Shown: piece after piece, positions 13,774 to 28,300 of the stretch
Layout of the letters: every line of letters begins with the position of its first letter
Position numbering within the stretch: the stretch's first letter is position 1
Source of the DNA: Ascidia mentula
Lineage: Eukaryota; Chordata; Ascidiacea; Phlebobranchia; Ascidiidae
Assembly: GCA_947561715.1 (NCBI GenBank)
Contig: OX387200.1
Location: 18,912,501 to 18,976,500 of the forward strand
Direction of reading: 5' to 3'
Length of the DNA stretch: 64,000 bases
Program-made: the position numbers and the translations under genes
Notes under the pieces: model-generated
What the model was told of the DNA's origin: nothing
What the model saw: only the letters and a program-made list of their open reading frames with translations
The model's database searches: none

Positions 13774-14790
13774 TGACGTCATATTATCGTCCACGTCACA
13801 GTTTCGACACTCCCGTCGTGCTATGACGAATGCATTGACGCGACGTCACACTCCTATTTCCTTTGCTTTTATTGCCACGCACGTCACCATCATGACGTAG
13901 CGCTTTGCTTGACGTCACTTGGTCTGGTGCGATTTGCTTTTTCGAAGTGATTTTTGTGTCGTTGCATGTTTATCGCCCACAGCCCTGTATACATAATCAC
14001 AACTGTGTGACCATTCCGCTCCTGCACACTGCCCAACGTCATAATGAGGTTATGTGACGTCACAAACCGACGTCATTTTGAATTGCGTTTGTATATAATG
14101 TAAAATATTTATGCTGTGGCATAGTGTTACATTTGTAATCTCGCTTTGATGTAAATAATGGGTGTGTGTCTTGTAGCGCCCTGGTACTGAGCCCTCATGG
14201 AAATGAAGCAACTTGTGCTTTTTTTCCTTTCTCAGTTGACTTTTTCGGGTTTCAAGCTCGCCTATGTTTCGAGTTTTCGTTTCGGGCAACCGTTCTTTCT
14301 TCAGCTTTCTGCAATTCTATCCTTCTCTTGTTTTTTTTCGTTCCAGCGAGAAGAGAACAACCTAAACATCGAGTAACAAACAAGAAAATATCACCACTGG
14401 ACCTTTCCTGCAAGCGAAACTTGCGAAAACCGTGAAGTTTAACCTTTTCGGACGGCACAACAACCTCACCAGCACGCCTGGAAGTGTTTTATTTTGTGGT
14501 GCCATCTTATTTCGCGTCGCTCAACCAGCAATTTACCACAATACTCGTTTTCCATCCCCCTGTGTGACAACGCTTCAGGTCTGAAATTAACCTGTTTTCC
14601 CCTAATTCTAAGTTAAGGCGCTTGCGTTACTTTTGGTTCCGACCGGTCAACCTTGATCACGTGACTACGATTGCCGTAACTTGGATCATTTTTCTTTGTA
14701 CGATGTCGTAGCAATAAAACTTCGGTGTTGACAATGAAACGTCATTCTTTTGAAAAGTAGCAATAAATTGTTTTTACCACATGAAATCCA
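13774..14790 (+). other. 3'UTR of the NCAM-type gene with CRE-like cluster
   Basis: No exon is supported after the TGA at 13771-13773. Perfect TGACGTCA palindromes lie at 13774-13781, 13910-13917 and 14055-14062, with near matches around 13842, 13881, 13893, 14036 and 14069. AATAAA signals lie at 14713-14718 and 14762-14767; either could end this transcript. Confidence 0.6.
14713..14767 (+). promoter_or_regulatory. Candidate poly(A) signals of the NCAM-type gene
   Basis: Two AATAAA hexamers (14713-14718 and 14762-14767), the second followed by a T-rich stretch, lie before the end of the opposing gene. The 3'UTR would be about 0.95 to 1 kb. Confidence 0.5.
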
Positions 14791-14854
14791 CCAAACCAGC
14801 AACACTTCTTTCACGTGACACAAGTTAACCTTCAATTCAATTTTAAATGTTGCT

Positions 14855-14930
14855 GAACAACTTTGTGTCCACGCTTCTAGTTTTAGAAAACATGTTTCGC
14901 TTTTTATTAAAGCATCTTCAGTTCTTTTGA
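14855..14930. repeat. Short dispersed repeat, copy a
   Basis: A roughly 75-bp stretch, core GTTTCGCTTTTTATTAAAGC followed by ATCTTCAGTTCT, recurs at about 46400-46470. A related GCGAAACATGTTTTCT stretch lies near 17607-17625. It is probably the end of a mobile element; it supplies the minus-strand poly(A) signal. Confidence 0.6.
14903..14908 (-). promoter_or_regulatory. Candidate poly(A) signal of the giant minus-strand gene
   Basis: TTTATT on the plus strand is AATAAA on the minus strand, about 180 nt past the stop codon at 15089-15091. It lies inside a short dispersed repeat (about 14855-14930) that recurs near 46,400, so the gene may use a poly(A) signal donated by a repeat. Confidence 0.45.
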
Positions 14931-15088
14931 AAGTGAGATTTGATGGATATGGCATTCCTTGATGTCTCCTTCGGTGTTGTTGGATCAGACAATGGCTCGA
15001 ACCAAATAAATTTATATTACGTATAAGCGAAAGCGAAAAAGTAAGATACAATTCAATGATACATACAATAAACGAAGACCACTGCAGT

Positions 15089-16352
15089 TCACAAGGCATT
15101 TCGACGCAAAGCTAATGTAAAAAACTTGAGATATTCGTATACAGTGGCAAACACAGAACCGAACATTCCAACAAGCGGCATTACGAGCAAGTGAACGATC
15201 AAAATATCCACAGAAAGCATTAAAGCCATGCTAGTACCGATTCCACCCACAGTCTGAGACCCTTTGATGAAGAGATACATACCCGCTGATATCGTCCATA
15301 CGATTAGGATAACGGCAAGAGCAAACCTGCAGAACATGCGATACAAACTACCAAAATTGTTTCGTTTTACAAACACATCAAACAGCAAAGGTGGCGAGTA
15401 AAAGTGAGTTAATATTTGAGACCGCCGCGGTTGCCCACAATTTCTGGCTTCATTATCTTCCATTCCTTCATTGAACTCCGTAATATCTGGTCCATCAGTT
15501 GCAATAAGATTCAGAGACCTAAGCAGGACCCTAACAGCCACGTACAGCGGCCTTGTTCCTTGAAAATAGGATATTGGATCTTCTAGCTGACGTCGCCACT
15601 TCCCAGAGAGCAGATACAGACAACTTTGTAGAATGCTGAGCATCACGAAAGCTAATGCTGCGGCAATGACGTGAGTTTCAAATACCAGTGACTTGAAGCC
15701 AGTGATAGGACCAATCACCAAAGTTACGTCGTTCTCAAGAGTAGCGGAATAGTCGAATCCATAAAATACTGAAGTTACGGATAAAGCCCAAAGCGAGACT
15801 GACATGGCGACAATCACCTTTTCAACGCACAATGAGTTTCGTATAATAAACGAAGGTTGATTGTAAAAAATACTGGATAGTAAATGGGAAGAAATGACTT
15901 TTCTTGCACAAGAAAACCTTTTCCTGGTGTCACTTGACGGTTTAAGTGGGAGTAGAACCGACTGTCCGTGCGCCAGGACCACTGTTTTCCAACACAAACA
16001 CCATCTTGAACCATCACTGCAAGCAGAAACGTCGCCAACCAACCTCTCATCAGTGTAAGGTGCTTTAATGGTTATCCGGTGAATACCAATGCAGTCGGGT
16101 ATTTCGATGTCAGAGTTTTCATCTGAAACACTGCCCTCACTATCTTGGTTGCTGGAATTAAACAAGCTAACCAGAGTGGCAGAAACGGATTTTTTCGTCC
16201 TTATTAGCGTGTTGCTCCAGGACGCCCTACACTGGGTGGTATCTGCTTGTTTCTTGTCGATCGTTTCATGATGAATTGACACGAGATTAATGGAGACGGG
16301 ACTACCAAGGCTTGTCGGGACGTGTACAGCGTAAGTGTCAGTAAACCCCGGC
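15089..16352 (-). other. Last exon: end of PLAT, TM2-TM5, C-terminus
   Basis: The exon opens by completing the PLAT domain (GFTDTYAVHVPTSLG... INLVSIHHE), then has a Ser/Asp-rich insert (around EGSVSDENSDIE) and a divergent end of the domain. Four hydrophobic helices follow: VIVAMSVSLWALSVTSVFYG, HVIAAALAFVMLSILQSCLY, FALAVILIVWTISAGMYLFI, and MALMLSVDILIVHLLVMPLV. The approach LLSSIFYNQPS before TM2 matches the usual polycystin-1 LLF/SLF lead-in. The protein ends about 20 residues after the last helix, so the polycystin channel pore and its extracellular TOP domain are absent. Confidence 0.8.
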
Positions 16353-19300
16353 CTGAAATGAAACAATATGGCTGGTTCGTCAATACATGTAAGCATATAT
16401 AGCGTAACAATAAAAACTATTTTCTCAAACAAAAGTATTGGCCAGACCAGTTACCTAAAATAACTGACGCCAATAAATTTACCATAGACCGTGCAAAAGT
16501 CTACGACAACAGAACTTAAGGCAACTTTAAACGTTTCAGTTCGCCAAAAGGCAAAGTCTATTCAAAATTAGCAGGCAGTATTACATGACCCGAGTTGCCA
16601 AACTGGAAAAAAGCAAGTTTAACCGACAAAGCTGCCTGGGTCTCCAAAGCTTTGAATCTCAGCCGTACAAATAAAATATCTCGTGGCCTCATGAAAGTTT
16701 TTGGACAACATCAACCCTACGTGGTACTTCATTGCAGTAACTTGGGTTTTAAACATCGACGTTCTGATTATGTACAAAACCCACCTGAGTATACCAGGAT
16801 AATCACGACGCAGCCAAACGATCGGAGTCGATCCTCTGCTTCCATGGATCCGTATAAGGAGATCGGAATCCACCTTCTTCCATGCAGTGGTTATTGAGAG
16901 CTCGTAACTATAACTTGGTTGTTCCAAGGGGGGAGGTGGCATGGAGAGTATGTATCTCTAGAACGGGTTGTGTAATAGCCGTGATATTGGTCAGTATGGT
17001 AGTGAAATATATCGTTTGGTGTGAGGACCAGTGGGATATTGGGAAAAAAACACATTTACAAAGTGAAGAAAGCGGTTTTTTAGCATTTACTGCAACTACC
17101 TGTAATATATAACTGTCCTAAAATTTTTTCTATCTTTTTTCGGGGCTGATAAATATTAGCTGCACTTCCTGAAAGACTTTCCAGTCTCAAAACCAAACTG
17201 CTAACATAACTCTACATTCTCTGCCTTATTCAACTAAATCCTACCCTCCATCTATTCTTCTGATCCTTTCTGACTGCAAGTAACATGAGAAGAGCGTAGA
17301 AGCCCAACAATGCAGATACAAGAGCAGGCACTGCGTAACGATCAAAGTTATATGTAACAAGATCTGTGCAGTCGAAGGAAGCTCCGTACAATCCGAAACC
17401 GGAGACAACGGGTGGTTGCATTAAAGCCGTGGCCGTGATGTTAAGTCTGATGTACCTGTGTGAAAAACATGACTCTTTGGTAAGCACAGATCGGGGGCAA
17501 TACAGGTAAACAGTGTCTGCACCACTAAAAAAGGGCTAAACACGTGCAACACAATGTAGCCACTAAAGAGATTCTATTTGAACAAGAACTGATGAACCCG
17601 TTTTGCGAAACATGTTTTCTTTAAAATAAAACTGCGTTTTGACACGTGGTCATTTTATTTTTTAAATGTAAAGTTTCCACCTGCGTCACGCATAACAAGT
17701 GGAGTTGGAAAAAGATTGATTTCGGGAAGAAAATATTAAATGTTGTCACTAAAATAGGAGCCACGAAAAGTCAAATTATATCAATTAAGTTCAATGGTAA
17801 TTTATTGTTATTTAAGGAGGGTTAGAAAAACTTTCAGTTACCGCCGTGGTCTTTTCCTTACCTCGCTCTGAATAAGTGAAAGTTGCGAAAGAAATGTTTC
17901 CTTCCCGTGGCAGTGATGGGATTAAACGGACCAAGATATTTCCACTCTCGAAGGTTGGCCGAAATATACAAATAAAACGTCTGCAAAGAAAGTGATTTAG
18001 AAAAGTGCAAACTGTTTTCGTATACATGAGGTGCATACTGGACAAGACATTTTTTTGCCACCAGTCAAATCAAGCAGTTTTTTAACAATTTGTAAGATCT
18101 TTGCTCATATCTTTCTGACAGTGATGGGCTAAATGTTAACTGGAAGCATATGCAAACCTTATGGTAGAAACGTTTAAAAAAAAGCGTAGTTCTCCCACTG
18201 ACGACTTGGATTGGTTTGGGATTAAAGCTTTAATATTCAAAAAAAATCTTGGTTGGATGATTAAGAGAAATCTAGGCCAGTCCTAGTCAACACTTTATGG
18301 TAAAAAATTTTGGCGCAAAAGAGTGTTTTAAACAGCCAATATATGTATAGTGCACCAAAGTATAAATCCGTTGATGTGAAACAACTTAAACATTCACAGA
18401 AATTTGGCACTTAAAATATTACCTTTATATCGTTCTTTAAGTTTGTTGAAGAATGCAGGCTCGTGCTTCCTATTAAATAAACTCGTCCCATGTCTATTGT
18501 GAAAGTCCAACCCTTCCAATATTCGCCGACGCCGGGCATCTAAACAAAAACACCAGGAAAATTTTACAAGGAAATAATTAACTTGCTGCAAGGCAACGTA
18601 TTTTCCTTTGAAAAGGATTTCGTGAATTTAAAACGTACTCATCATTAGTGCAAGACTTTTTACGTAATCCAGTTACCTCAACTGGCATCCAGTAAGTATC
18701 ACGTTCGCCATCAACAGCTTTCTCAACATTGCATTCGACACCAGTTTCAGGAATAATGGCAGCTACATGGATCGTCTCAATATTAAACTCCGACAACGGC
18801 AACCAGTGACCTTGCTCAACCAGACCTAACACCTACGGCAAATGCACCCACAACTAGACGTCAATGCGAAATTCATTCCGTTTTCGGTTTTATCTCAATT
18901 GAATTTGTTGATACAGAAATTTATTCCATTAAACATGCAAAAGCCAAAAAAGAATTTTTTAAAAATAAAACAAAAATATTTTACTAGTAGAAACACGCCA
19001 GGAATAATCCAGATTCTACCTGCGAGTATTCGCATTCGGCGCCGCTGACAGAATCACTGCCATCAGTGTTTATTCTTCCTAACGTGGCAGGATAGTTTTC
19101 ATCCACGGAAAACAACGTCAGGTGACCTTCGAAGTCGTCCGACGCTAACAAGCTCAAGGTGGTTGCCTCAAGTATATCTGGAAATCATTGAATAAGAATG
19201 CATCAATTCCATTAAAATCAACGTTAATAAATGGAAAATTAAATATATGCAAAAGAGCCTTAATAATCATTAAGAGCTGCAGACAGTAGTTCACACTGTT

Positions 19301-22300
19301 TCGACCTATGAGGTCTCTTAGGTGCCCAAAAGATTGACGTTGACCGTAAAGTACCATTAAGTGGAAATATCTCTGCCAGCTAGTTTAAGGGCTTATCCAG
19401 TGCCACAAGCACTGACGAGACCTTATTGGTCTTCTGTCTACAACTCTCAATGATGATTTCAAATATATTTACACATGAACCTGAGCACTGTATTTCCTCT
19501 TTCCTTGGGTTCCATCTCCCGTTGAAGGCACAAACTAGTGATGCAGATGTTTCTTTCGCAGGGTCAGCCACCCAATCACCAACTGCGTCTTGTTCCCTTG
19601 CAATGTAAAACCCTGGACTGCACGTGTATTTCACTACAGATCCGACCATGTAAGCACCACTGGTGTCGTTTTGTGTTGCTTGATCCATGAAACCAGGAAA
19701 ACTACATTGGGTCACTGCAAATTTAGGTTGTGCTATTTGTGAAAAGACATTTTTTAACTCTTAATGGAATTGCAAAATCATATTAATTTTTATTAATGTT
19801 TCGATTTCACAATTATGTTATTTTTTTGTCATATTGTTCCACAAAACTTAATTAGCCACAAAAATAACGAAAGGAAAAGAGCTGCAACCGAATATTCATA
19901 AACAAAAATCCACAGTACAGGTCGTAAAAACTCCTCAAGAAATGTAGAAGGTAAAAAACAAACTGAAAATTGATGTCATTGATTACACATTTTAGTGATA
20001 CCTTTACAGTCAAAATCGATTGTAGGAATCCACTTTGCTTTGTAGTTGCACTGGGAAGTGATTCTTGACACACCAGCTTCAATGAAATACCCATCGTCAC
20101 ATATGTATGTGACAGAAGAAAGGTGCCTGTTGTCTTCACCGCGCCTCTTGGCAAACTGTTTTTGTGCTGGATACGGGCATCGAACAACTAAAAAAACACT
20201 GCCTTAAATACTTAGTGGATGCACCAATTGGGAAAATGTTTACAACTGTTGGCCGAGACCAATATTTTGTACATACAAGGAACTATTATTGACCAAACAA
20301 ATTTCATTTTTGATGTCACTGAAATTTAAATAAGTAGCATTGTGTAAAATTGAAACCATCACAATAACCTGTGTAAGAAGTCATTGTTTGTGTGTTTAAG
20401 TATTTAAGTTACTGAATAGACCATGAAATTAAGAAATGATCTTTAGCACACTTTTGGTAAAGAAGCTCACTAATGAAAAAAATCAGCACATGTCAAAAAT
20501 CCTTTTGCAATAAAACATTTTCATGTTGAACCTTGGCATACAACTTGCTTGAGATTCACACTCCAAGTTCCATCAGCTTTACAGTGAGCCACTGCATTGT
20601 TGGTGCCCAGTTCATATCCTGTACTGCAAGTAACTGTGGCTTTATTCCTGAAGTTAAACACTCTCCTTCCTTGGGAGTCAGTTTCCCCACCTACTATTTG
20701 ACCTTGAATTGGGGTTTCTGGAAAAGGGCACTGAATACCTGTGAGGAGAAAGTTTGTGGTTACTCAATGTGGCAAAATATCGACAAAGTTAAATATCAAA
20801 TAATAAGTTCAACTGGCTTTAAGATACCAAGCCAATTATTGTCACTGAAATTTTCCTGATTGCAAAGCAACCTATAATCACAAGGATATACTGCTATTTT
20901 TGTTGCCAGGCATACTAATTAATCGGAATTGCTCTTCTGGCACTTAGTTTCTAAAGTGTTTATTTGAAACCGACGTTTCGTCTGCCATTCCGCGAGACTT
21001 CCTCAAGGATTTTTTTAACATATTTACGCATAATTTTGACCTAATAACCACTTACGGGCACATTTTATTGCACTTGGATCCGGTTCCCATGAAAATGTAA
21101 AGAAACAGAGTATTTTGATGGAATTTTTCACTGGTTTGGTGTCGTACCCACTTTTGCCATGATCAACAACAAAACCTACATCGAAAAAAAATGGTTGCCA
21201 TGATTAAAAACAATTTAAACAAAACCATAAAAAAGTTTTAAGCTATGAAAACATAGATTTCATTTGACACTAACACTAAATTTGTAATTAATACTCAACA
21301 TTTGTTGCAGCAATGTTTAACTGTGAGGTTTATATTTTAAATCCAATAACATAGTAGTCTCCCACATGTTACCTGCATCACATTTGTACTCTGCAACCGA
21401 TCCCATCAAAGTTGAAGGCACTTGTAACTGTGAATGCTCAACAAATTGTGGTATTCCACAATCGAAAGCTAAAACGCATTAAAACACTAAAATTTGATGG
21501 TAAATTGAAACAAAAAAAGCAGCTATCGCAATTAGCGTGCTTTAGCTGTGTGAGCTGTAAAAACAAAATGGATTTGCAATCATTTTTTTTACTAAACCTA
21601 TAACGATAGGTGGAATTGTCTAACTTTAAGCAAAAAAGACATTGCTTGGTTTCAGGAATATTAGATAAAAAATCAGGTTATTATAAGTGAGCAAATATTT
21701 ACGCGAGCATTGCAGTAATATAGGGTCAGGAATCCATTTGCCAGCAATCCAGCATTTGCTGGTAACTTCAGTACTGTAAGGGCGAATAGTCTGATCGAAA
21801 ACATGTCCTCTAATACAGGAATAAGTTGCTTCTGCTTTGTAATGCTTTCCAGTATACTGGAGAGTTGCATTTACAATTTTGGGAGGGTCTGTGCATCTCA
21901 ATGCTGTGGACAAAAATAATATCAAACACTTATTTTATTTGAACCTAATTCTTAATTTGCTTTTATAGACACTGATGATGCTTTTAACGAAGCGAAATAT
22001 ATATGTCTAATTAAAGAAGACTGAAAGATTTTAACCTGAAACGAAAGTTTTCTAAACAGTTGTCACTTAACAGCAAGCTAGGAAAAAATGTAAAGAGAAT
22101 AAAAAAATAAAATAAAGAAAACATAAAAATTGGTCTTAAACAGGCAAGAAAAACACACAAACACATAAACTGCTCTCCATATCAATGCACAGATGCATAT
22201 CAACCTGGTAGTCTGTACACTTAAAAACACACTGATGATTCTTTTTGTAAGACTAAACGTAAAGATGTTTATAAGTTGAAACCTTCACACTTCAATGAGT

Positions 22301-25300
22301 TGAGAGCAAGATCCCATGTCCCATTGTCTTGACAAGTTACAGCTGCATCTTTTTTTCCTTGAAATTTTGCTAAGCCAGACATGAGGTAGCCATTGAAGCA
22401 TGAATAGGTTACTGTGCTTCCAACAGAATAGGAAGTTCCATTTTTTGTGGCATGAGGTATGTCATTAGAAAGTGACGGACAGATTAGGGCTGAAAGAAAC
22501 AAATATGAAACTTTTTCACAGCACTCGTCTATATTTTTAACTGTTTTGGTGTAAATGAAAAGATTAATACCTCACATATTATAAGGGTAAATCAACATGA
22601 CACACCTGCCCAAATATTAATTAGTTTTCTTACAGTGTACAATTCATTTGTAAGGCAATAAACACACAAAACAATATTACCTTCACACTTATGTACTCTT
22701 GGATCAGGTTCCCACACTCCAACTTTGCTGCATTTCGATTGGAAAGAAGTTTGTATTGATTTGCTTGATGCTAACTTGTATTTTTCATTGCAAGCGACAG
22801 TTATTTGTGATCCTGCCACCAAATCTCCAGTATATTGAAGTGTCGAATGGGGAATTGGATCTGGCACTCCACAGTAAACATCTATATACAAATAAACGAT
22901 TGCAAAAGTAGAAGACACCACATAATTTTCCCAAATGTAGATTCTAAATAATATGTCATTTATAATAATTAAATGTGTATATTATGACAAAAACATATGT
23001 ATAAAATATGTAATAATAAATGTATATATTACCATTTTTGGGGGTTTCAGTATTGAGCAAATGTAAACTTATGTAAGTTTGAAAGCCACGGTCAAATATA
23101 CATTCTAATACCATAAACGTAAAGCCTCAAATGTGTTTTGCCATTGCTGTGAAACATGACCCTTTTGGTATAGTACTGCTGTTAACATCTTAGTTGCATT
23201 GCTGCCCAATGCATCAAAGAAATATTGATGATAAAATCATAGCATATTTAAAAGTTGCAGTTCGGAATAAAAAAATTGGGGCAGAATCAACAAAGGCCCA
23301 TAAAACAATCATGTAATCCTCACATTCACATCTAAGTTCATCTGGAAATGTGGACCATGTTCCGTTAACCTGGCATTTAATGATGTGATATTCTCCTTTC
23401 TTTGGTCGTTTGTTAAACTTTCTACCATCCACACACTTGTACATTGCCAAATCACCAGTGTTATACTGACTCCTTGCTGGTAATTGATCAGGTATGTTTG
23501 CATGTGGGAAATTTGGAGGAGGCCAGCACTTTACAGCTGCAGAATTTCATGAAGGAATGTGAAAATTTTTTTAAATTAAGTATACAGTTATGTCCACAAA
23601 GTAAATACAACATGTGTAATATGCAGATTTGGCAAGTGCATAAAGTTGATATACCTTGACATTGTTCCAGGGAGCCAGCCGGGCCAGGATCCCAGCTGCC
23701 ACTACTTGTACACACAATTTCTTTTGTGTTTTCATTTTCATTAAACCAATATCCTAATATAAAAAACGAACACATAGTTATCGTTGTTAGTATGTATTTT
23801 TGTTTTTTTAAACATTAAATATCCCTTAAACTAACAAATCCATAAGGGAAAAACTTATTCGAGGGTTTTCCTCCTGTATAGTTACCTTTCAAGCAGGTGT
23901 AATGAGCAACATTACCGATAGTGAACATATTTGATGCTTGAGCTGGGTCTCTTGTTGCGAAAGGAAGAAAACCAGGATCTTTACATACTGTTGCTGTATT
24001 AAATAAAATATGACACAAGTCAGCAACAAAACAAACACAACTTCTTTGCAATTTTTGTTAGGTTTTAAAACTCTCATCTAACTGCTATTTCTGAAGCCAG
24101 AAACTGTGTTCTATCCCAAAATGTATATTTTACATAAATGTATGTCTCACTATTTACATTCAACGAAAAGTTTTGTAAACATTACCAAGGTTATAGTTGC
24201 CGTCCTGGTTTAGGCGCTTGCACCCACACAAACTAAACTTACGAATGCAGTCTTGAATCAGGTTACTCGGTTCCCAATTCCCATTATCGCTGCATGTAAG
24301 TTCTACTTCTGTGTGATATTGTCTGCCCACCAACAACCTGTAACCTTCCTGACATTTGTAAACAACTGAACTTTGGTAAGATGTGTTGGATCCGACAAAC
24401 ACTCCATGTGATGGCTGGTTAGGGAACCCACAAACAATATCTGAAATCAGACACATTGATTAAAAATAATCTCTATATTTTGAAATCACTGGTTTAAGCA
24501 AATACGTTATTATGAATCACACTGTAATTAGGAACATTAATTGTTTGCTTTTCAATATAAAGTACTACCGACTTTGTCTGTTGTTTTACAAAACTGAAGA
24601 TAATGCTGTGCAATCACCTTGACAACTTAGTGAGCTGACATCAGGCCACCAGATGCCTTCCTCAGTGCAGAAAACAGAGGCAGTTTTAGATCCATCTTGC
24701 ATCAGTTGTCTTTCCAAGCATTTAAAAGTTACTTTGGAACCTAATTTGGTATCTTTATCATCACTTGCAACAACCAGACCGGGTGGTGTTTCAATTTGTC
24801 CACAAGAATCACCTAAAACAACACTTTACAAGTTTGTGAAAGGATTTTGTGAACTATGTGTCAATATAATAAAATACAATTAATGATATAAAAGTGTAAT
24901 TACAAAGCATGTTCTGAACCTTTTTGGATTCATGTTTACCAAAACCTATGTACTAAAAAAATAAAAATAAAATCAATGAGCATAGGGTCATGTTGAATAT
25001 TTTTTTTAAAAAATAAAAATTTCAAGTCGGAAACCACAGCTATTTTGTATCCAAAAAAACAGTTGTTTTAATGTCAATAATTTTCAAATTTGCACTGAAG
25101 AATTCCAACATCACCACGACAACAGGATAACAATTACCTATGCAATGAATGGACATAGGATCGTTTTCCCATTCTGCACTTGCTCCACATTTCACAAGCC
25201 AAGTTTTCTCACGAGTTTCACTTATTTGCTATGCAGAAATTTAAGGTTACAATTGTAAAACTTTAACTTCTGCAATTAAGTAAAAACTTACACCATTGTC

Positions 25301-28300
25301 ATCTTCCAGTGATATTCTGTACGACTGATCACATTGTATCAACAACATTGAATTGTAGCCATAGCTTGATCCAATGTACTTTGAGTTGGGTCTGTTTGGT
25401 GGGGATCCGCATTCAATTACTAAAATTAACAGCTGCTCAGGCCAAATGGAGGCAACACAATAAGGTATAGCATATCCGCTAATTACATTAACTTCACAAT
25501 GATTAGTTTCCATGACGACCATAGCAGGTATTAGAAAAGCAATCTGCCAGTACCGGAAATCTTAGCAAGAAAATATCCTACATTGGCAAAATATAGATGA
25601 TGGATCAGGATCCCAATCCCCATCAATATTGCACTGTATGCTTGCAGAGTATTGGCCAGGTGAAATCCAGTATCCATTTGCACATAACACTTCAGCAACT
25701 GCCATGTACGCATAACTGTCAGTAATTATGTTGGCGTTCTCAATGAGAGAAGGTGGATCACACACAAATGATAGGGGATCTGTAAAGTGCAAAACTTGTG
25801 TTTTAAATATATTTTTTAAATAATTTAACATAAATATATACTCTATACGTTTTTACCAATTACTCATGCTATGATCAGTTCAATAAAATGGCATCGCTGG
25901 CCTTGCTGCAAGATTATGTGCAACTACAAACATTAGGGATCAAGCTTTTTCGTCAGAATTATAATTATATCTATTAATAGTGTTGCTAATCAATGAGAGC
26001 CGCAGACAGGTTCGACCATAGCTCTTTTGCACATATAGTGTTTCTAATTTTATTCAAGTTTTGTTCTAATGACCACCACGACTAACTGGAAAATACTTAC
26101 CAACACACTTGTAATATTTAGGGTTAGGTCTCCAATGGCCCTCGCCTGAACAAACCACTGTCATGCGTTTCAGATTTCGTGCAACAAAATACCCTTCGTC
26201 GCATACATGCACTCCCACAGAACCAACAGTAACACTGGCATTGACCACACTTGCATGGGGTATGGGGGACAGAGGGGGGCACACAACAGCTGATGTAAAA
26301 ACAATAAAATTGAAATACAAACTTTAAATTCTGCCTGCCACAATGTTGAAACATTCACAAAAACTACTTTTGTGCGTTGCAAACACAAAAACGAGAACGT
26401 TTTGTGAGAGAGAATGTAAAAAAGAGAAGGTTTTTGTGTAATTTCATAGTTAGATGAAATTGCTTGGGTAACAATACACTTGCGTTCATACATCACATTC
26501 TTCTTAGACAAGATAAAGCCTCTAACCTTGGCAAGAGAAGTTTTTTTCATCAACATCCCACTTTCCCAAGTGTAAACATCTCACAGTGATGTACTTTCGA
26601 CCGGAGGCAATGTTGTACCCATCATCACACACAACTGTTACCAAACTAAGGTATGTGCTAGATTCCCCAATGAAACTGGCATGGTTTGTACTTTCACGTG
26701 GGTGTACACATCCAACCACTAAAAGTATTACCAGTTTTTGTCGAAAAAACCTCAAGGTTTTTAAAATGTTTAAGTAGTTATAAACAGTATGATTGTTAGA
26801 ATACACTTAGAAATCCTGCTTTAAGAGAAATATAGAAGTGTTTAGTACATAATGTACTGTTGGACATAGTTTTGATTGAGATGCTCTTAAGCAACAAAAA
26901 TCATCAGCTTGTCTTAAGTCATATTGTAAAAGTGTTTTAAACAAAAGACACAGTGGAATATCCTTGTCACAACCCAAGTGTTTCATTTGAAAAAATAAAA
27001 TTATTATTGCAATGAAAATTTGGAATTGAAGTTAGTAAAATAGAAAAAATGTGGACCTGATTTGACCTCGATGATAAATTTTGTCTGAAAAAGGTAAGTG
27101 CCACTTACCTGTACAATCAGGTGGTCTTCTGCTCCACGTGGCATTTGTTTGACAAACGGCGGTTACAGAAAACACATCACTCTCCACCCACATTCCCTTC
27201 ATACACTGGTATGTCGCTATATCGTTATATCCAAAACCACTTAATGTGACAATAGAGTTAATTCCTACTCCAGGATGGCCACAAACAACATCTAAAATAA
27301 TAAAAACATAATAGCTGATCAGTCAAATGAATTAAACTGGTGCATTCCAATTGGCAAACTTGTTGAAAATCACAAATCATAGTTTTGAAGACAAGAGCAT
27401 TTAAACTACGTACAAAATATCTCTTTAACAGTATCAACGTTAACTGAATTGTTTTTTTAACAATATCCAATTTAAATAAATATAACTTCAAAATCAGAGA
27501 TCTAAACCAAAATTACTATTAAACATACAATGACACTGAATATCTTCAAAAGGAATACTCCACACTCCATTGGTTTGACATGTTAAGTTCCACCTGACAT
27601 TATTATCAAATGGAGAAGCAAAACCTTCCACACACTCAAATATCAAAGAGGCACCAAAGTTTGTCTTAGTTCCAGTCAGTATTGTGTTGGGCAACGGGGG
27701 AGGGTTTGGGCATTTGATAACTGTATGAGAATTAGTTTTGAAATAAATTTAAGGGTTTGTTAATAGCAGGAACAACAACGTAAGAAAACAAGGTACAGGT
27801 GGATTTCATTTTTTCGGTTATTAAATTAAATATACTCAAAAATCATATGGGCTTATTGAAAACATTCAAGCACTTTCAATCAAGTCATATTCATGCAGTA
27901 AAAAGTTTGTGTGATAATCAAACTAAGAAATAAATTGTTAAGTGTTGCGTATATGAAAAAGCCACAAGAGCAGTTTATCACAAAAACATCTAATTGATGA
28001 CAAGAAATTGACCACGCCCGCAGCAGTTAAATATATTTAGTATTTCATTAAATTACCTTCACATTCAACATATAATGGATTGGGATAAAACAGACCATCT
28101 TCCATACATTTAAAATCAACAATTTCAAGACCTCGATCCAGCAACACCCAATGACCTCCATGGCATTTTAATGTCACTGTGTCTCCATACTGGAACGTGG
28201 TATTGTTTGTATTGTTTCTTGGAAACTCAATGTCACCATACAGGTAAAATTTAACAAGAAACTTGCAAAGTTTCACTAAAAACAAGCAAAAAAACTGTAA

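Noticed and set aside
16595..16897. Plus-strand open frame of 100 codons
   Set aside because: Shadow of the PLAT exon 16785-16957 and its intron; no domain of its own.
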